Made by a program: the position numbers and the translations under genes. 53,513 bases of DNA from Flavobacteriales bacterium (GTDB lineage: Bacteria; Bacteroidota; Bacteroidia; Flavobacteriales_E; Vicingaceae): positions 1-53,513 of the forward strand of contig JAJCYO010000098.1 of the NCBI GenBank assembly GCA_029262875.1. Reading direction: 5' to 3'. Position 1 is the stretch's first letter, and every line of letters begins with the position of its first letter. Positions 8,004 through 16,487 of the stretch are shown one piece after another. The notes under the pieces were generated by a model, which saw only the letters and a list, made by a program, of their open reading frames with translations, searched no databases and was not told where the DNA came from.

Positions 8004-8897
8004 TTATGATGTTTTAGCTCGAATGTTATTTTTTATCTCATCCCTAAGATCAGTAATGAGCATGTTGATCTTTTTACGATTAGCAGGAGTAATAGGATCT
8101 TTTAATTCGTAATTCTCTGTTTCATCATTGAAGTGAATGTTAATCTCATCAAATGCAGTCTTTAACGTAGTTAATTTCTCAATTACCATAGCTATTTTGG
8201 TATTTGCAGAATAACCGTCCAACAGGACTAAGAAATTATCTAAAAATAATTTTTGCTGAATAAAAATATTATCATGCTCCTCTAACCATATATTTGATAC
8301 GTTAGACGATGTTGCTAAGTGTAGCCCCTCAATATATGACCCTGTAAGAATAAGTAGTCCTAAGGCTTCATTTTCAGTCTCGCTAATGTATTGATTGGCT
8401 TCATTGTAACCTTCTAAAATAATCTTACACAATGAGTCTTGATTGTCTATGTTGTCATTAAACCTTTTCCGAAACCCATCATTGATGTAAAGGGCAATAG
8501 GAAGCTCTTCCATGATAAACTGAATGTCTTTGGCATAACTTAAACTTTTTTGAGTGTTATTGTATACTGTAGCATAGCCTAAATCAGTTAAGTACATTCC
8601 TAACCCTAAAGATAAATCAACATCAGAACCTACAGCAATGTTACCATTTTCAAGTAGTAGATTTTCATTGTAATCTACTTTCATTATCCTAAGTGCTGTC
8701 GCAATTTGTAATGGAGTAGGCATGGTAAACATTTTAACTTCACCACTATCCAAGCCTAATTCATTTGGAAGGTCTATGTTGTCTATTGAGGTGTCTGAGG
8801 AATTACTTGTATTCTCATCAGAATTTTCATCTCCCGAGCATGAAAAAATTAAAAATGAAACGATTACAAAAAATATAGAAAGGTTAGCTTTAAGCAT
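8004..8897 (-). CDS. Lipoprotein of unknown function
   Basis: A 297-residue lipoprotein. The signal MLKANLSIFFVIVSFLIFSCSG has a lipobox with Cys20, followed by a disordered stretch rich in Asn, Ser, Asp and Glu (about 22-45). The remainder is predicted mostly helical, without a motif I recognise. It resembles conserved hypothetical lipoproteins seen in Bacteroidota. It lies 28 bases downstream of the T9SS protein gene ending at 8926, so the two may be co-transcribed. Confidence 0.6.
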   Translation of the reverse strand: MLKANLSIFFVIVSFLIFSCSGDENSDENTSNSSDTSIDNIDLPNELGLDSGEVKMFTMPTPLQIATALRIMKVDYNENLLLENGNIAVGSDVDLSLGLGMYLTDLGYATVYNNTQKSLSYAKDIQFIMEELPIALYINDGFRKRFNDNIDNQDSLCKIILEGYNEANQYISETENEALGLLILTGSYIEGLHLATSSNVSNIWLEEHDNIFIQQKLFLDNFLVLLDGYSANTKIAMVIEKLTTLKTAFDEINIHFNDETENYELKDPITPANRKKINMLITDLRDEIKNNIRAKTS

Positions 8898-8925
8898 ATT
8901 TTATTTTTCTGAAAAGATAGAAAAA

Positions 8926-9930
8926 TTATTTCACAACAACTCTACTTGCTTGATTTTTCCCATTTGTGGATGCTCTAACAATATAAACGCCAGGGGCTAA
9001 ATTGTTACTTGAGTTCAAATGGAACGAGATGTCCTTATCTTTACTCTTAGGACTAACTCTATTTACAATTTTCTTGCCCAAAGCATCATACAGTTCAACG
9101 TCTACCTGACTATCTGCTAATGGACAATCTTCTAAATTAATAGTACACCCTCCAACACAAGGGTTAGGGTAGACATGTAAGGTGCAAATACCATCATCGT
9201 CTTGGTTAAAATTCACAGCAAGTAAATCTACATATTCAAATTTTCCGTCAAAATCAGTTTGTTTAAGCCTATAATATGATGTTCCAGTTAATGGAGAATC
9301 ATCATATTGTTCGTAATTCTTTATAGTAGTACTATTTCCACTTCCAGGAACTTCTGCTACAAATTCAAAATCAAGTCCATTCTCGCTTCGCTCTATAGTG
9401 AAATAATCATTGTTTAATTCAGCGGATGTTGACCATATTAATTTTACCGCGGTATTGTCAATTTCTGCATCAAAGTTCATTAAAGTGATAGGAAGAACAT
9501 CACCAAAAGCAAAGTATCCGCTAACATCTCCATCAGACGTTCTCCAAACTTCTACACCACAGATGGTAATCTGGTTATTGGCACCACCACCACCACCAGT
9601 AGAAGTAAGTAATCCACCGACTTCTATTATAACACCAGAACCACAAGGCAATCTTAGCTTCATTCCATTGGTGTTGAAATCTAAAGTGCCAAAAATAGTT
9701 ACAAACATAGGGGAACCACATGCAGAGTAATCCAATTGAGATTCAACTGTTATAAGATCTCCAGCAAGTATAGTTATTGTGTCTCCACATGCTGGAGCAG
9801 CTGGGTCCCATGATGCATCTGTCCCCCAAGGACCACCACCGGTACCATTAGAGGTTACAATTGTTCCGTAACTAACGTTGCAGAATAAAAAGATTAAAAA
9901 GGATGTTAAAATTGTAGATGCCTTATACAT
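8926..9930 (-). CDS. Secreted protein with T9SS type A sorting domain
   Basis: A 334-residue exported protein with signal peptide MYKASTILTSFLIFLFCNVSYG. The first 140 residues are Gly/Cys-rich (WDPAAPACGDTITILAG, STGGGGGANNQITIC), resembling the beta-helical start of many Bacteroidota surface proteins. Residues 150-245 repeat the linker module of the adhesin at 1353-3146 (LPITLMNFDAEID to YYRLKQTDFDGKFEY). The C-terminus (VYPNPCVGGCTINLED to ASRVVVK) is a type A T9SS sorting domain. An outer-surface structural role is likely; the substrate or partner is unknown. Confidence 0.8.
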   Translation of the reverse strand: MYKASTILTSFLIFLFCNVSYGTIVTSNGTGGGPWGTDASWDPAAPACGDTITILAGDLITVESQLDYSACGSPMFVTIFGTLDFNTNGMKLRLPCGSGVIIEVGGLLTSTGGGGGANNQITICGVEVWRTSDGDVSGYFAFGDVLPITLMNFDAEIDNTAVKLIWSTSAELNNDYFTIERSENGLDFEFVAEVPGSGNSTTIKNYEQYDDSPLTGTSYYRLKQTDFDGKFEYVDLLAVNFNQDDDGICTLHVYPNPCVGGCTINLEDCPLADSQVDVELYDALGKKIVNRVSPKSKDKDISFHLNSSNNLAPGVYIVRASTNGKNQASRVVVK

Positions 9931-10034
9931 AATGTTTTGTTTTAAAGGTAATACGATTGAGGGGAGAGTAGGGTTGCATTAATAGGGATGAAAATACTGT
10001 TCAACGATAAATAGAAGAGGTTAATCGTCATCTG

Positions 10035-10538
10035 TTAAAATAAAGATGCCTGATTACTTTCTAGTTCTAACAGAAACTTCTTTCTCCACAATCCACCACC
10101 AAAGCCAGTTAAGCTCCCATCAGAACCGATAACTCTATGGCAAGGTATTACAATAGGTATTCTATTACTGCCATTTGCTGTCGCAACTGCTCGAATGGCT
10201 TTTAAATTGCCAACAGCTATTGCCTGTTCTTTATAGGTTCTAGTCGATCCATAAGGGATAGTTAATAACGCTCTCCAAACCTCTTTTTGAAAATCCGTTC
10301 CAATTAAATCTAATGCAACACTAAAAGAGGTAATTTCTTTATTAAAATAAGATTTTAGCTGCTTTTCTAGTTCTTTAATGAATTCATTTGATCCGATAAT
10401 CGATTGATAATCTTCACTTGTTTTAAATGCCTTCTTCTTTCCGAACTCTAACATACAAATGCCCTTTTCAGTGGCTCCTGCTGTCATAATACCAATAGGG
10501 GTATCAAAATATGCTATCGTAACTGTTTTTTCGCTCAT
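10035..10538 (-). CDS. ogt: Methylated-DNA--protein-cysteine S-methyltransferase
   Basis: A 167-residue protein that repairs O6-alkylguanine by irreversible transfer of the alkyl group to its own cysteine. The active-site motif IPCHRVIG places the acceptor at Cys133. The helix-turn-helix with its arginine finger (NLKAIRAVATANGSN) and the TPIG N-terminal motif are present. Length matches the Ogt/MGMT family without an AdaA fusion. Its ATG directly abuts the stop of the DUF2461 gene (one-base spacing), so the two form an operon. Confidence 0.92.
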   Translation of the reverse strand: MSEKTVTIAYFDTPIGIMTAGATEKGICMLEFGKKKAFKTSEDYQSIIGSNEFIKELEKQLKSYFNKEITSFSVALDLIGTDFQKEVWRALLTIPYGSTRTYKEQAIAVGNLKAIRAVATANGSNRIPIVIPCHRVIGSDGSLTGFGGGLWRKKFLLELESNQASLF

Positions 10539-11222
10539 TTAAACAATAGAAGCTCCATTTGCATCAGTTGTTACACTTTCACTCATGTAATCAAAAAATG
10601 GACGCATCTTTTTGAAAGTATCGCTTACCTTTTTTGCAAAATCAGGACTCAAAACTTCTTTATCCGTAAATTTCTTAGATATAATAAATTGCTTGTATCG
10701 CAATAGGTCTACATCAGGATGTTCTTTATCAAAGCCTTTAGGAGAAGTCTTTAATTGTTCTCCATCTAACGTACCGAAAGTATCCTTGAAAGACTTGCTA
10801 TTTATTACCTTTCTTAATCCTGAAGCATCAGTGGCAATATCTTCTCTAATTCTTAGCAAGTCTTCTTTGTTAGGTTGCCAAAAACCACCACCAACCATGG
10901 TGTTTCCTTTTTCAATATGAAAGTAATAACCACCCCTCAATTGTTTCGTAGCTCTTTTAAATCCACCTGCCCAATGTGTTTTGTAAGGAGCTTTATTTTT
11001 AGAAAAACGAACATCTCTATAAATCCTAAACAAACTTTTTTTACCAGAAACCGTTTCAATGTTGTCATGTTTATTCATTTCTAATAATAATCCATCAGCA
11101 AAATCAATCACGTTTTGGTGTTGTTCTAAGTATTCTTCTTTATTGGCATTAAACCAATCACGGTCATTATTTTTTTTCAGTTTAGCTAGAAAATTAAAAT
11201 TAGCTTTAGAGATAGTAGACAT
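10539..11222 (-). CDS. DUF2461 family protein
   Basis: A 227-residue cytosolic protein matching DUF2461 (TIGR02453). Typical features are the N-terminal FLAKLKKNNDRDWFNANKEEY, the central SLFRIYRDVRFSKNKAPYKT, the GGYYFHIEKGNTMVGGGFW segment, and LRYKQFIISKK. The molecular function of the family is unknown. It is the first gene of a two-gene operon with the alkylguanine repair protein and is divergent from the M14 peptidase gene, whose start lies about 70 bases away. Confidence 0.85.
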   Translation of the reverse strand: MSTISKANFNFLAKLKKNNDRDWFNANKEEYLEQHQNVIDFADGLLLEMNKHDNIETVSGKKSLFRIYRDVRFSKNKAPYKTHWAGGFKRATKQLRGGYYFHIEKGNTMVGGGFWQPNKEDLLRIREDIATDASGLRKVINSKSFKDTFGTLDGEQLKTSPKGFDKEHPDVDLLRYKQFIISKKFTDKEVLSPDFAKKVSDTFKKMRPFFDYMSESVTTDANGASIV

Positions 11223-11266
11223 ATTCTTCGTTTAAATTTGAACCATTAAAATTACAAAATTTCCGT

Positions 11267-11274
11267 TATTTTTG
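11267..11274 (+). promoter_or_regulatory. -7 promoter box (TATTTTTG) for the M14 peptidase gene
   Basis: TATTTTTG matches the Bacteroidota -7 consensus TAnnTTTG and lies 18 bases before the ATG at 11293. A TTTG at 11237-11240 is too far for an ideal -33 box (26 bases). The position supports the ATG at 11293 rather than the TTG at 11272, which lies inside the box. Confidence 0.5.
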
Positions 11275-11292
11275 AGGAAACTATTTGAACTT

Positions 11293-13032
11293 ATGAGACA
11301 AGTTTTATTTATTCCATTAGCGGTTCTTTTATCACTATCACTATCTGTAACTGCTCAAGTTGAAGACTACAAGTACCTTAATAATAAGACATATACTTAT
11401 GAGGAAGCACAGGAAGCTTATCGTGCTTTAGCAAAGAAAGACGATAGGGCTCAATTTTACCCTGGAGGATTGAGTGATGTAGGCGGAGAGATTAATGTAT
11501 TTATTATTTCTGGTGATAAGGATTTTAGCCCTAAATCACTTCAAGCAAAAAACAGAAGTGTGCTGTTAATTAACAATGCCATTCATCCAGGCGAACCTTG
11601 TGGTGTAGATGCCAGTATAAAATTGGCAAATGATTTATTAACCATAGAAGAATACGCTGAACTATTAGAACAAACCATTGTATGCATTATTCCTTTTTAC
11701 AATGTTGGTGGAGGGTTAAACAGAAGTTGTTGTAGTAGAGCCAACCAAAATGGACCAGAGGAGTATGGCTTTAGGGGCAATTTTAAAAACAGGGATTTAA
11801 ACAGAGATTTTATCAAGTGTGACACCAAGAACGCTCAAATATTTACACAGATTTACCACACTTGTAAACCTGATGTTTTTATTGATACACATACTACCAA
11901 TGGAGCAGATTTTCAATACACAATGAGTTTAATAGCCAGTCAGCCTGATAAACTAAATAAACATTTGAAAGATTATCTTAAAAATGAAATGCTTCCTTTC
12001 TTATATGAAGACATGAAAGAAAAGAAAAAGGAAATTATTCCTTATGTATACAATTATAAAAAGACACCAGACGAAGGGATTAAAGATTATTTAGATACTC
12101 CAAGATACTCTACAGGATTTTCAACTTTATTCAATGCCTTAGGTTTTGTAACAGAAGCATTAAAGTATAAGCCATATAGAGATAGAGTAGAGCATACCTA
12201 TGAATTTTTATTGACGACTTTGAAGTGGATGCATAAAAATCATGATGAATTAAAAGCTGCGCGAAAAAGAGCAATAGAAGATGTGATGAGTCAAACAGAA
12301 TTTGAATTGGCTTGGGCACATGATACTACTTCGTACGAAAGAATTGATTTTAAAGGCTATCAAGTTGAATATGAAAAAAGTGAGTTTGGTGAAGGTGCCA
12401 CTTATCAGGTTTACAATCAGAAGAAACCCTACACGAAGAAAATTAACTATTATAATAAATATGTAGCAACTCAAAAAGTGATTAAACCAACTGCTTATAT
12501 TATTCCTCAAGCATATATTGCAGTAATTGATCGATTTAAATGGAATAAGATTAGTATGAAGCGATTGGCTAAGGATACGCTTGTAGAGGTAGAGATGTAT
12601 TACATAAAAGATTATAAAACGGTTAAACAACCTTATGAAGGACACTACCTACATTACAATGTAGAACTGGAAAAACGGGTTGTTCCTGTACAGTTTTATA
12701 AAAACGATTATGTGGTTTTTGTCAATCAACCAGGAAACCGCTACATTGTAGAAACATTAGAGCCTAAAGGAGTAGATTCTTTTTTTGCTTGGAATTTCTT
12801 TGATGGGATACTGCAACAAAAAGAGTGGTTCTCTTCGTTTTCTTTTGAAGCAACTGCTAAAGAAATGTTAGCCAGTGATAAGATTTTAAAAACAGCATTT
12901 GAGAAAAAGAAGCAAGAGGATAGTGAATTTGCTAAAAGTCGTAACCAACAATTACACTACCTTTATAAAAGATCACCCTATTATGAGAGTACACACAACA
13001 GGTATCCAATTGCCCGACTAATTAAAAAATAG
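11293..13032 (+). CDS. Secreted M14-family zinc carboxypeptidase
   Basis: 579 residues from ATG 11293, with signal peptide MRQVLFIPLAVLLSLSLSVTAQ. The M14 zinc site is visible as His98-x-x-Glu101 (HPGEPCG) and His200 (FIDTHTTNG). The substrate-binding Asn170-Arg171 occurs in NRDLNRDF, and FVTEALKYK probably carries the catalytic glutamate. The family hydrolyses C-terminal peptide bonds; this subgroup is common in Bacteroidota and is periplasmic or secreted. The C-terminal 250 residues are an extra domain without a recognised fold. The TTG at 11272 would add seven residues before the signal peptide and overlaps the promoter box. Confidence 0.88.
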   Translation: MRQVLFIPLAVLLSLSLSVTAQVEDYKYLNNKTYTYEEAQEAYRALAKKDDRAQFYPGGLSDVGGEINVFIISGDKDFSPKSLQAKNRSVLLINNAIHPGEPCGVDASIKLANDLLTIEEYAELLEQTIVCIIPFYNVGGGLNRSCCSRANQNGPEEYGFRGNFKNRDLNRDFIKCDTKNAQIFTQIYHTCKPDVFIDTHTTNGADFQYTMSLIASQPDKLNKHLKDYLKNEMLPFLYEDMKEKKKEIIPYVYNYKKTPDEGIKDYLDTPRYSTGFSTLFNALGFVTEALKYKPYRDRVEHTYEFLLTTLKWMHKNHDELKAARKRAIEDVMSQTEFELAWAHDTTSYERIDFKGYQVEYEKSEFGEGATYQVYNQKKPYTKKINYYNKYVATQKVIKPTAYIIPQAYIAVIDRFKWNKISMKRLAKDTLVEVEMYYIKDYKTVKQPYEGHYLHYNVELEKRVVPVQFYKNDYVVFVNQPGNRYIVETLEPKGVDSFFAWNFFDGILQQKEWFSSFSFEATAKEMLASDKILKTAFEKKKQEDSEFAKSRNQQLHYLYKRSPYYESTHNRYPIARLIKK

Positions 13033-13040
13033 GTGTGTTG

Positions 13041-13067
13041 AAAAAATTAAGTGTTTAACCACTTAAT
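13041..13067 (-). terminator. Terminator hairpin between convergent genes
   Basis: ATTAAGTG (13046-13053) pairs perfectly with CACTTAAT (13060-13067) around TTTAAC. On the minus strand the stem is followed by a run of five or six T, so it terminates the IF2-N-like gene, whose stop codon lies in the stem. It may also slow transcripts of the M14 gene ending at 13032. Confidence 0.65.
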
Positions 13068-13871
13068 AAACTTCTGAAACCCGTTTAAATTTTCTTTTTC
13101 CGTCTCAACATCTACAGTAGTAGCTGTATTCGGGGTGATTGAGTTATCAACAATAGCTTCTTCTTTCTCAGTTACAGCTTCGGCCTTCTTTTTCTTAGGA
13201 GAAGATGATTTGGCAGTAAACTGTTCAGCGTAATGTGCTGCTTGTCTCGCTTTTCTTTTTTCTTCAAGCTTTCGCTCGCGATCTTGTTGGGCTTTAATGA
13301 TGGCCGCTTTCTTTTTTTCTTCTTCTTGGGTTAAGATGTTGTTCTTTTCCGTTTCAAGCATTGCTTGACGCTCCTGTTCAATTTTTCGTTGCTCTCTTGC
13401 TTTTGCCTTTTTTTCTTCCTCTTCTTTTCTTTTAGCTTCTTTTTCTATTGCTTTTCTTTCTCGATCCTCTTTAAGTTCTTCTTTCTTTTTATTATCTAAT
13501 GTTTCCTGATCATAAACAACACCGTCAACTTCTACATTTATCTGAGATTTATCCGGCAAATCTATTTTTCCTACAATTTTTAATTCTTGAGGAGCTTCTG
13601 GCTTCACAGTTTCAATATGTTCAGGCTCTACAAGCTCTTCTTTGGTTTCTTCTTCAACAGCAGCAGGTTCTTCTTTTGTAGCTGTTTGTTCTTCAGCAAC
13701 TTCAACTTCTTCTACAGCAGGCTTAAAGTGGTCAGTAATTCCAGCAATCAAATCATCATCAACCTTTGAGTTAGGGTGAGATTTAATGGTTATTTCTTTC
13801 TCTTTCTCTAAATAAGAGACTATTTTTTCTGGTTTAATGTCTAATTGTCTTGCTAATTGCCCTAATCTCAT
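13047..13871 (-). CDS. IF2-N-like domain protein with long charged coiled coil
   Basis: 274 residues from the ATG at 13871; the TTG at 13889 lies inside the -7 box and is rejected. The first 50 residues (MRLGQLARQLDIKPEKIVSY) resemble the small N-terminal helical domain of translation initiation factor IF-2, a possible RNA- or ribosome-binding module. Residues of about 55-95 are Glu/Val/Pro-rich, and about 130-215 form a Lys/Glu/Arg-rich predicted single helix or coiled coil. The end, NGFQKFIKWLNT, is a short amphipathic helix. There is no GTPase domain, so this is not IF-2 itself. The role is unknown. Confidence 0.7.
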   Translation of the reverse strand: MRLGQLARQLDIKPEKIVSYLEKEKEITIKSHPNSKVDDDLIAGITDHFKPAVEEVEVAEEQTATKEEPAAVEEETKEELVEPEHIETVKPEAPQELKIVGKIDLPDKSQINVEVDGVVYDQETLDNKKKEELKEDRERKAIEKEAKRKEEEEKKAKAREQRKIEQERQAMLETEKNNILTQEEEKKKAAIIKAQQDRERKLEEKRKARQAAHYAEQFTAKSSSPKKKKAEAVTEKEEAIVDNSITPNTATTVDVETEKENLNGFQKFIKWLNT

Positions 13872-13886
13872 GATGCATTTTTTTTG

Positions 13887-13917
13887 CAAATATAATAGTT
13901 AAGATAAAATCTTCAAA
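13887..13917 (-). promoter_or_regulatory. Complete Bacteroidota promoter for the IF2-N-like gene
   Basis: On the minus strand, TTTG (13914-13917) and TATATTTG (13887-13894) are separated by exactly 19 bases, the classical -33/-7 arrangement. Transcription should begin near 13881, about ten bases before the ATG at 13871, giving a very short leader. Confidence 0.75.
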
Positions 13918-13943
13918 ATATAGAGCTAATGAGTTTTTTAGGA

Positions 13944-14714
13944 TTATTTTATTACAACGACTGAGTCCACATAAATATCGGTTACTGGCCAATCTCTTGA
14001 ATCTGTTTCAACATGTGTCAGCTTTGGAACAGCACTAAACCCTTGTATTATTTGGCCAAAAACAGTGTGCTCACCATCTATGTGAGCTGCCCCAGGATTA
14101 TTATTGTAGTAATCTCTTTGGACTTTTGTAAACGTGTAGTTATTTTCCCCTTCATAATGATCTAACGAGATGTCACTGTACTTTAGTCCCTCAACAAAAT
14201 ACATTTCATTACAAGCTGATCTCTTTTCTGGGTTATTACTATAACTTCTAGCAGCTGCTAATGCGCCTCTTTTGTGAAAACGATGATGGCTCATTTCAGC
14301 AGGAATAGTATAAACACCAAGCGTATCTTGAATGTCTTTCTGTAATTCATCATAAGAACCTCCAAATTGAGCCATAAACTGTTCGTCAACTCTAGAGAAC
14401 AAGGCATGTGTAAGGTAACCACTCTTGGCTAATAGTATGAAATTGGCACGGTGCAACGGTGTATCTTTAAAAAGTCTAATTTTAATTTTTCCTTTGGTAG
14501 TGTATATGTCAACCACGGTTTCAGGATTTTCTTTACCATAAGCTGTTAAACGCTCCACAACATTTTCATCCGTAATTAAATCATGCGTTGGTTTAGGAGG
14601 TAGAGGTTCTACAATAGCTTTAGTCACACTTTTGTGAACAACAGGTTTAGGATTTTCTTCTTGACAAGAAAAGAAAACTAAAAGAACAAAGACAACAAAA
14701 GTGTTTTTTAACAT
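13944..14714 (-). CDS. Cyclophilin-type peptidylprolyl isomerase lipoprotein
   Basis: 256 residues from ATG 14714, with MLKNTFVVFVLLVFFSCQ giving a lipobox at Cys17. Residues 70-255 follow the cyclophilin fold (VVDIYTTKGKIKIRLFKDTP, ANFILLAKSGYL, MAQFGGS, HTVFGQIIQGFSAV), which speeds cis-trans isomerisation of prolyl bonds in the periplasm. The usual FHR and GMAR motifs are altered (FSRV, RGALAAARS), so activity may be weak or divergent. A TATTTTTG box just upstream supports this start; the seven-residue extension to 14735 would place the lipobox further in. Confidence 0.85.
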   Translation of the reverse strand: MLKNTFVVFVLLVFFSCQEENPKPVVHKSVTKAIVEPLPPKPTHDLITDENVVERLTAYGKENPETVVDIYTTKGKIKIRLFKDTPLHRANFILLAKSGYLTHALFSRVDEQFMAQFGGSYDELQKDIQDTLGVYTIPAEMSHHRFHKRGALAAARSYSNNPEKRSACNEMYFVEGLKYSDISLDHYEGENNYTFTKVQRDYYNNNPGAAHIDGEHTVFGQIIQGFSAVPKLTHVETDSRDWPVTDIYVDSVVVIK

Positions 14715-14718
14715 GACG

Positions 14719-14726
14719 CAAAAATA
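14719..14726 (-). promoter_or_regulatory. -7 promoter box for the cyclophilin lipoprotein gene
   Basis: CAAAAATA on the plus strand reads TATTTTTG on the minus strand, matching TAnnTTTG. It lies five bases before the ATG at 14714, predicting an almost leaderless transcript. No good -33 box is seen at the expected 19-base spacing. Confidence 0.45.
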
Positions 14727-14794
14727 ATAAAGCAAAGGGTTAGTAAATCTTCATATTGATTATTATTTTTAAACCGATAAAACAAGAAAATAGT

Positions 14795-15499
14795 ATGGCA
14801 ACAACAAAAATTAGTAAACACATTAGTTATAAAGAAGGTGTTAGAAGTGATACAGCTACACGTAATAGAATTAGGAATGAGCCTGATGAAAAACAATTAG
14901 CTGCCATGAAAGAGTTGGCTAAAAAAGTATTTGAACCCCTAAGAACTCATTTCAATGAGCCTATTCGCATCAATTCATTCTTTAGGAGTGTTGCGTTAAA
15001 TAAGAGAATAGGAGGTAGTGGAACCTCTCAACATTGTAAAGGGGAAGCGGTTGATATAGATGCTACTAATGGGATTACCAACAAGCAGTTGTTTGATTAC
15101 ATTAAAGACAATTTAGAGTTTGATCAGTTGATTTGGGAATTTGGAACGACTAAAAATCCTGATTGGGTACATGTTTCTTACAAAACATCAAAACCAAATA
15201 GGAACATGGTCTTAAAAGCAGTTAAAGGTGGTAATCCCGTATATCAAGTTATTACACCTGGAAAGGTGATTGAAGAAGAAGAGGAAACACCAAGAGAAAA
15301 AAAGAAAAGTAGGAAAGGCGTTGTAGCTGTTAAGACGAAACTGAATGTGCGAAAAAAACCTTCCAAAGAAGCTAAAGTAGTCGGTCAGCTAAAGAATAGT
15401 AAGAAAATTAAAATAATTAGTGAGAATAATGGCTGGTATCAAATTAAGACATCAAAGTATTCTGGATGGGTATCGAATAAATATGTTAAAGTAAAATAG
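14795..15499 (+). CDS. M15-type peptidase with C-terminal SH3b domain
   Basis: 234 residues from ATG 14795. The N-terminal domain is the Peptidase_M15_3 fold used by D,D-carboxypeptidases and phage endolysins: zinc ligands His80 and Asp87 in SQHCKGEAVDID and His126 in WVHVSYK. A charged linker (EEEEETPREKKKSR region) leads to a bacterial SH3 domain (about 173-234; LNVRKKPSKEAKVVGQLKNS, GWYQIKTSKYSGWVSNKYV) that binds cell wall or peptides. No signal peptide is visible, so it may be cytoplasmic, released by lysis, or phage-derived. No other phage genes are near. Its last codons are part of a 25-bp tandem duplication. Confidence 0.85.
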   Translation: MATTKISKHISYKEGVRSDTATRNRIRNEPDEKQLAAMKELAKKVFEPLRTHFNEPIRINSFFRSVALNKRIGGSGTSQHCKGEAVDIDATNGITNKQLFDYIKDNLEFDQLIWEFGTTKNPDWVHVSYKTSKPNRNMVLKAVKGGNPVYQVITPGKVIEEEEETPREKKKSRKGVVAVKTKLNVRKKPSKEAKVVGQLKNSKKIKIISENNGWYQIKTSKYSGWVSNKYVKVK

Positions 15500-15537
15500 A
15501 ATGGAGAATGTGAAAGTAAAATAGAATGAAGAATGTG
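15488..15537 (+). repeat. 25-bp tandem duplication spanning a gene junction
   Basis: Bases 15488-15512 and 15513-15537 are the same 25-mer with one mismatch, and a third partial copy follows at 15538. The first copy contains the end and stop of the peptidase gene; the second contains the ATG at 15526 of the next gene. The duplication has left a decoy reading frame, MENVKVK-stop (15501-15524), that mimics the true start MKNVKV. Confidence 0.85.
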
Positions 15538-16482
15538 AAAGTAATATGTTTACTTGTCATGCTCATAGGGTTGGTTTTGTTCACTTATGGACAGAATGAA
15601 GATGTCAAGTTCCATTATCAAAACAGCTCATTACTTGATGCCAATTCAACCCCTACTATATTTAACAGGGATAATTTATTAAGTAATCAATTCCTAACCG
15701 CATCCTTCCAAATGAGAACTGAAGGTAATTTACAGAAACTAATACTGACTCCTTTTAAACTAAAAACACCAAAAAAATATAATTTCTTACACGAAACAAG
15801 ATTCAATTTTGCGCAACAAGCAGGACTGACAACTATAGGTATTGGAATTGGATTTGATAATGCTTCGCCTTTTGGAAAAAGAGGGAAACGGTTGCAGCAA
15901 GAACAGAATAGCACTGCTGTGTACTACGAAAATCTAACTAAAAACTCCTTTCAAATAGTAGCAGGGGCCAACGTAACCCTTTTTGAAAACTGGGGTTCCC
16001 CATCAAGAGATGTCAATAAGGATTCTTTGGTTGATAATTTTTATTCTGTGGCAAGCAGTGCTTATACAATAGGAATAATTTATATTGCTTCATCCAAATT
16101 TGGATTACATGCATCTGCTCATTATAGAAATGGTAAAGAGGATCCAGTTGAAGGAACAAAAGATGTCACTTTAGTAGGCTATGCAATAGGCTTTGCTGCT
16201 CGAATAGCTGAGCCAAATATTATTAGAAATACCTTTCTCAATGAAAAATCTGGATTCACTCCATCAATAAACATAGGGTTAACCTTTGAACATATTCTTC
16301 CTATCAAAAACAGGTCCTATTTAAACAATGGAAATACTTATGTATTGGCTTATTCTCCATATTTGGATTTCAAATTGACTTCTATTAGCCAAATTCGATT
16401 AAGCATTCCTATAAAAGCTATAGAGGGCAAACAAGATGAAAGAGGTTTTGGTCCATTTCTTCAATTCTATATTCAATTGTAA
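15526..16482 (+). CDS. Secreted, probable outer-membrane protein of unknown function
   Basis: A 318-residue protein with signal peptide MKNVKVICLLVMLIGLVLFTYGQ. Alternating hydrophobic and polar strands with aromatic ends (FNFAQQAGLTTIGIGIGFD, SFQIVAGANVTLF, TIGIIYIASSKFGLHASAHY, SQIRLSIPIKAI) and a terminal FLQFYIQL suggest an outer-membrane beta-barrel. I do not recognise a family. It begins 26 bases after the M15/SH3 peptidase, separated only by the tandem duplication, so co-transcription is likely. Confidence 0.6.
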   Translation: MKNVKVICLLVMLIGLVLFTYGQNEDVKFHYQNSSLLDANSTPTIFNRDNLLSNQFLTASFQMRTEGNLQKLILTPFKLKTPKKYNFLHETRFNFAQQAGLTTIGIGIGFDNASPFGKRGKRLQQEQNSTAVYYENLTKNSFQIVAGANVTLFENWGSPSRDVNKDSLVDNFYSVASSAYTIGIIYIASSKFGLHASAHYRNGKEDPVEGTKDVTLVGYAIGFAARIAEPNIIRNTFLNEKSGFTPSINIGLTFEHILPIKNRSYLNNGNTYVLAYSPYLDFKLTSISQIRLSIPIKAIEGKQDERGFGPFLQFYIQL

Positions 16483-16487
16483 ACGGC

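Noticed and set aside
14440-14460. TGGCAC in GGCACGGTGCAACGG
   Set aside because: No TTGC at the required distance, and it is inside the cyclophilin coding sequence.
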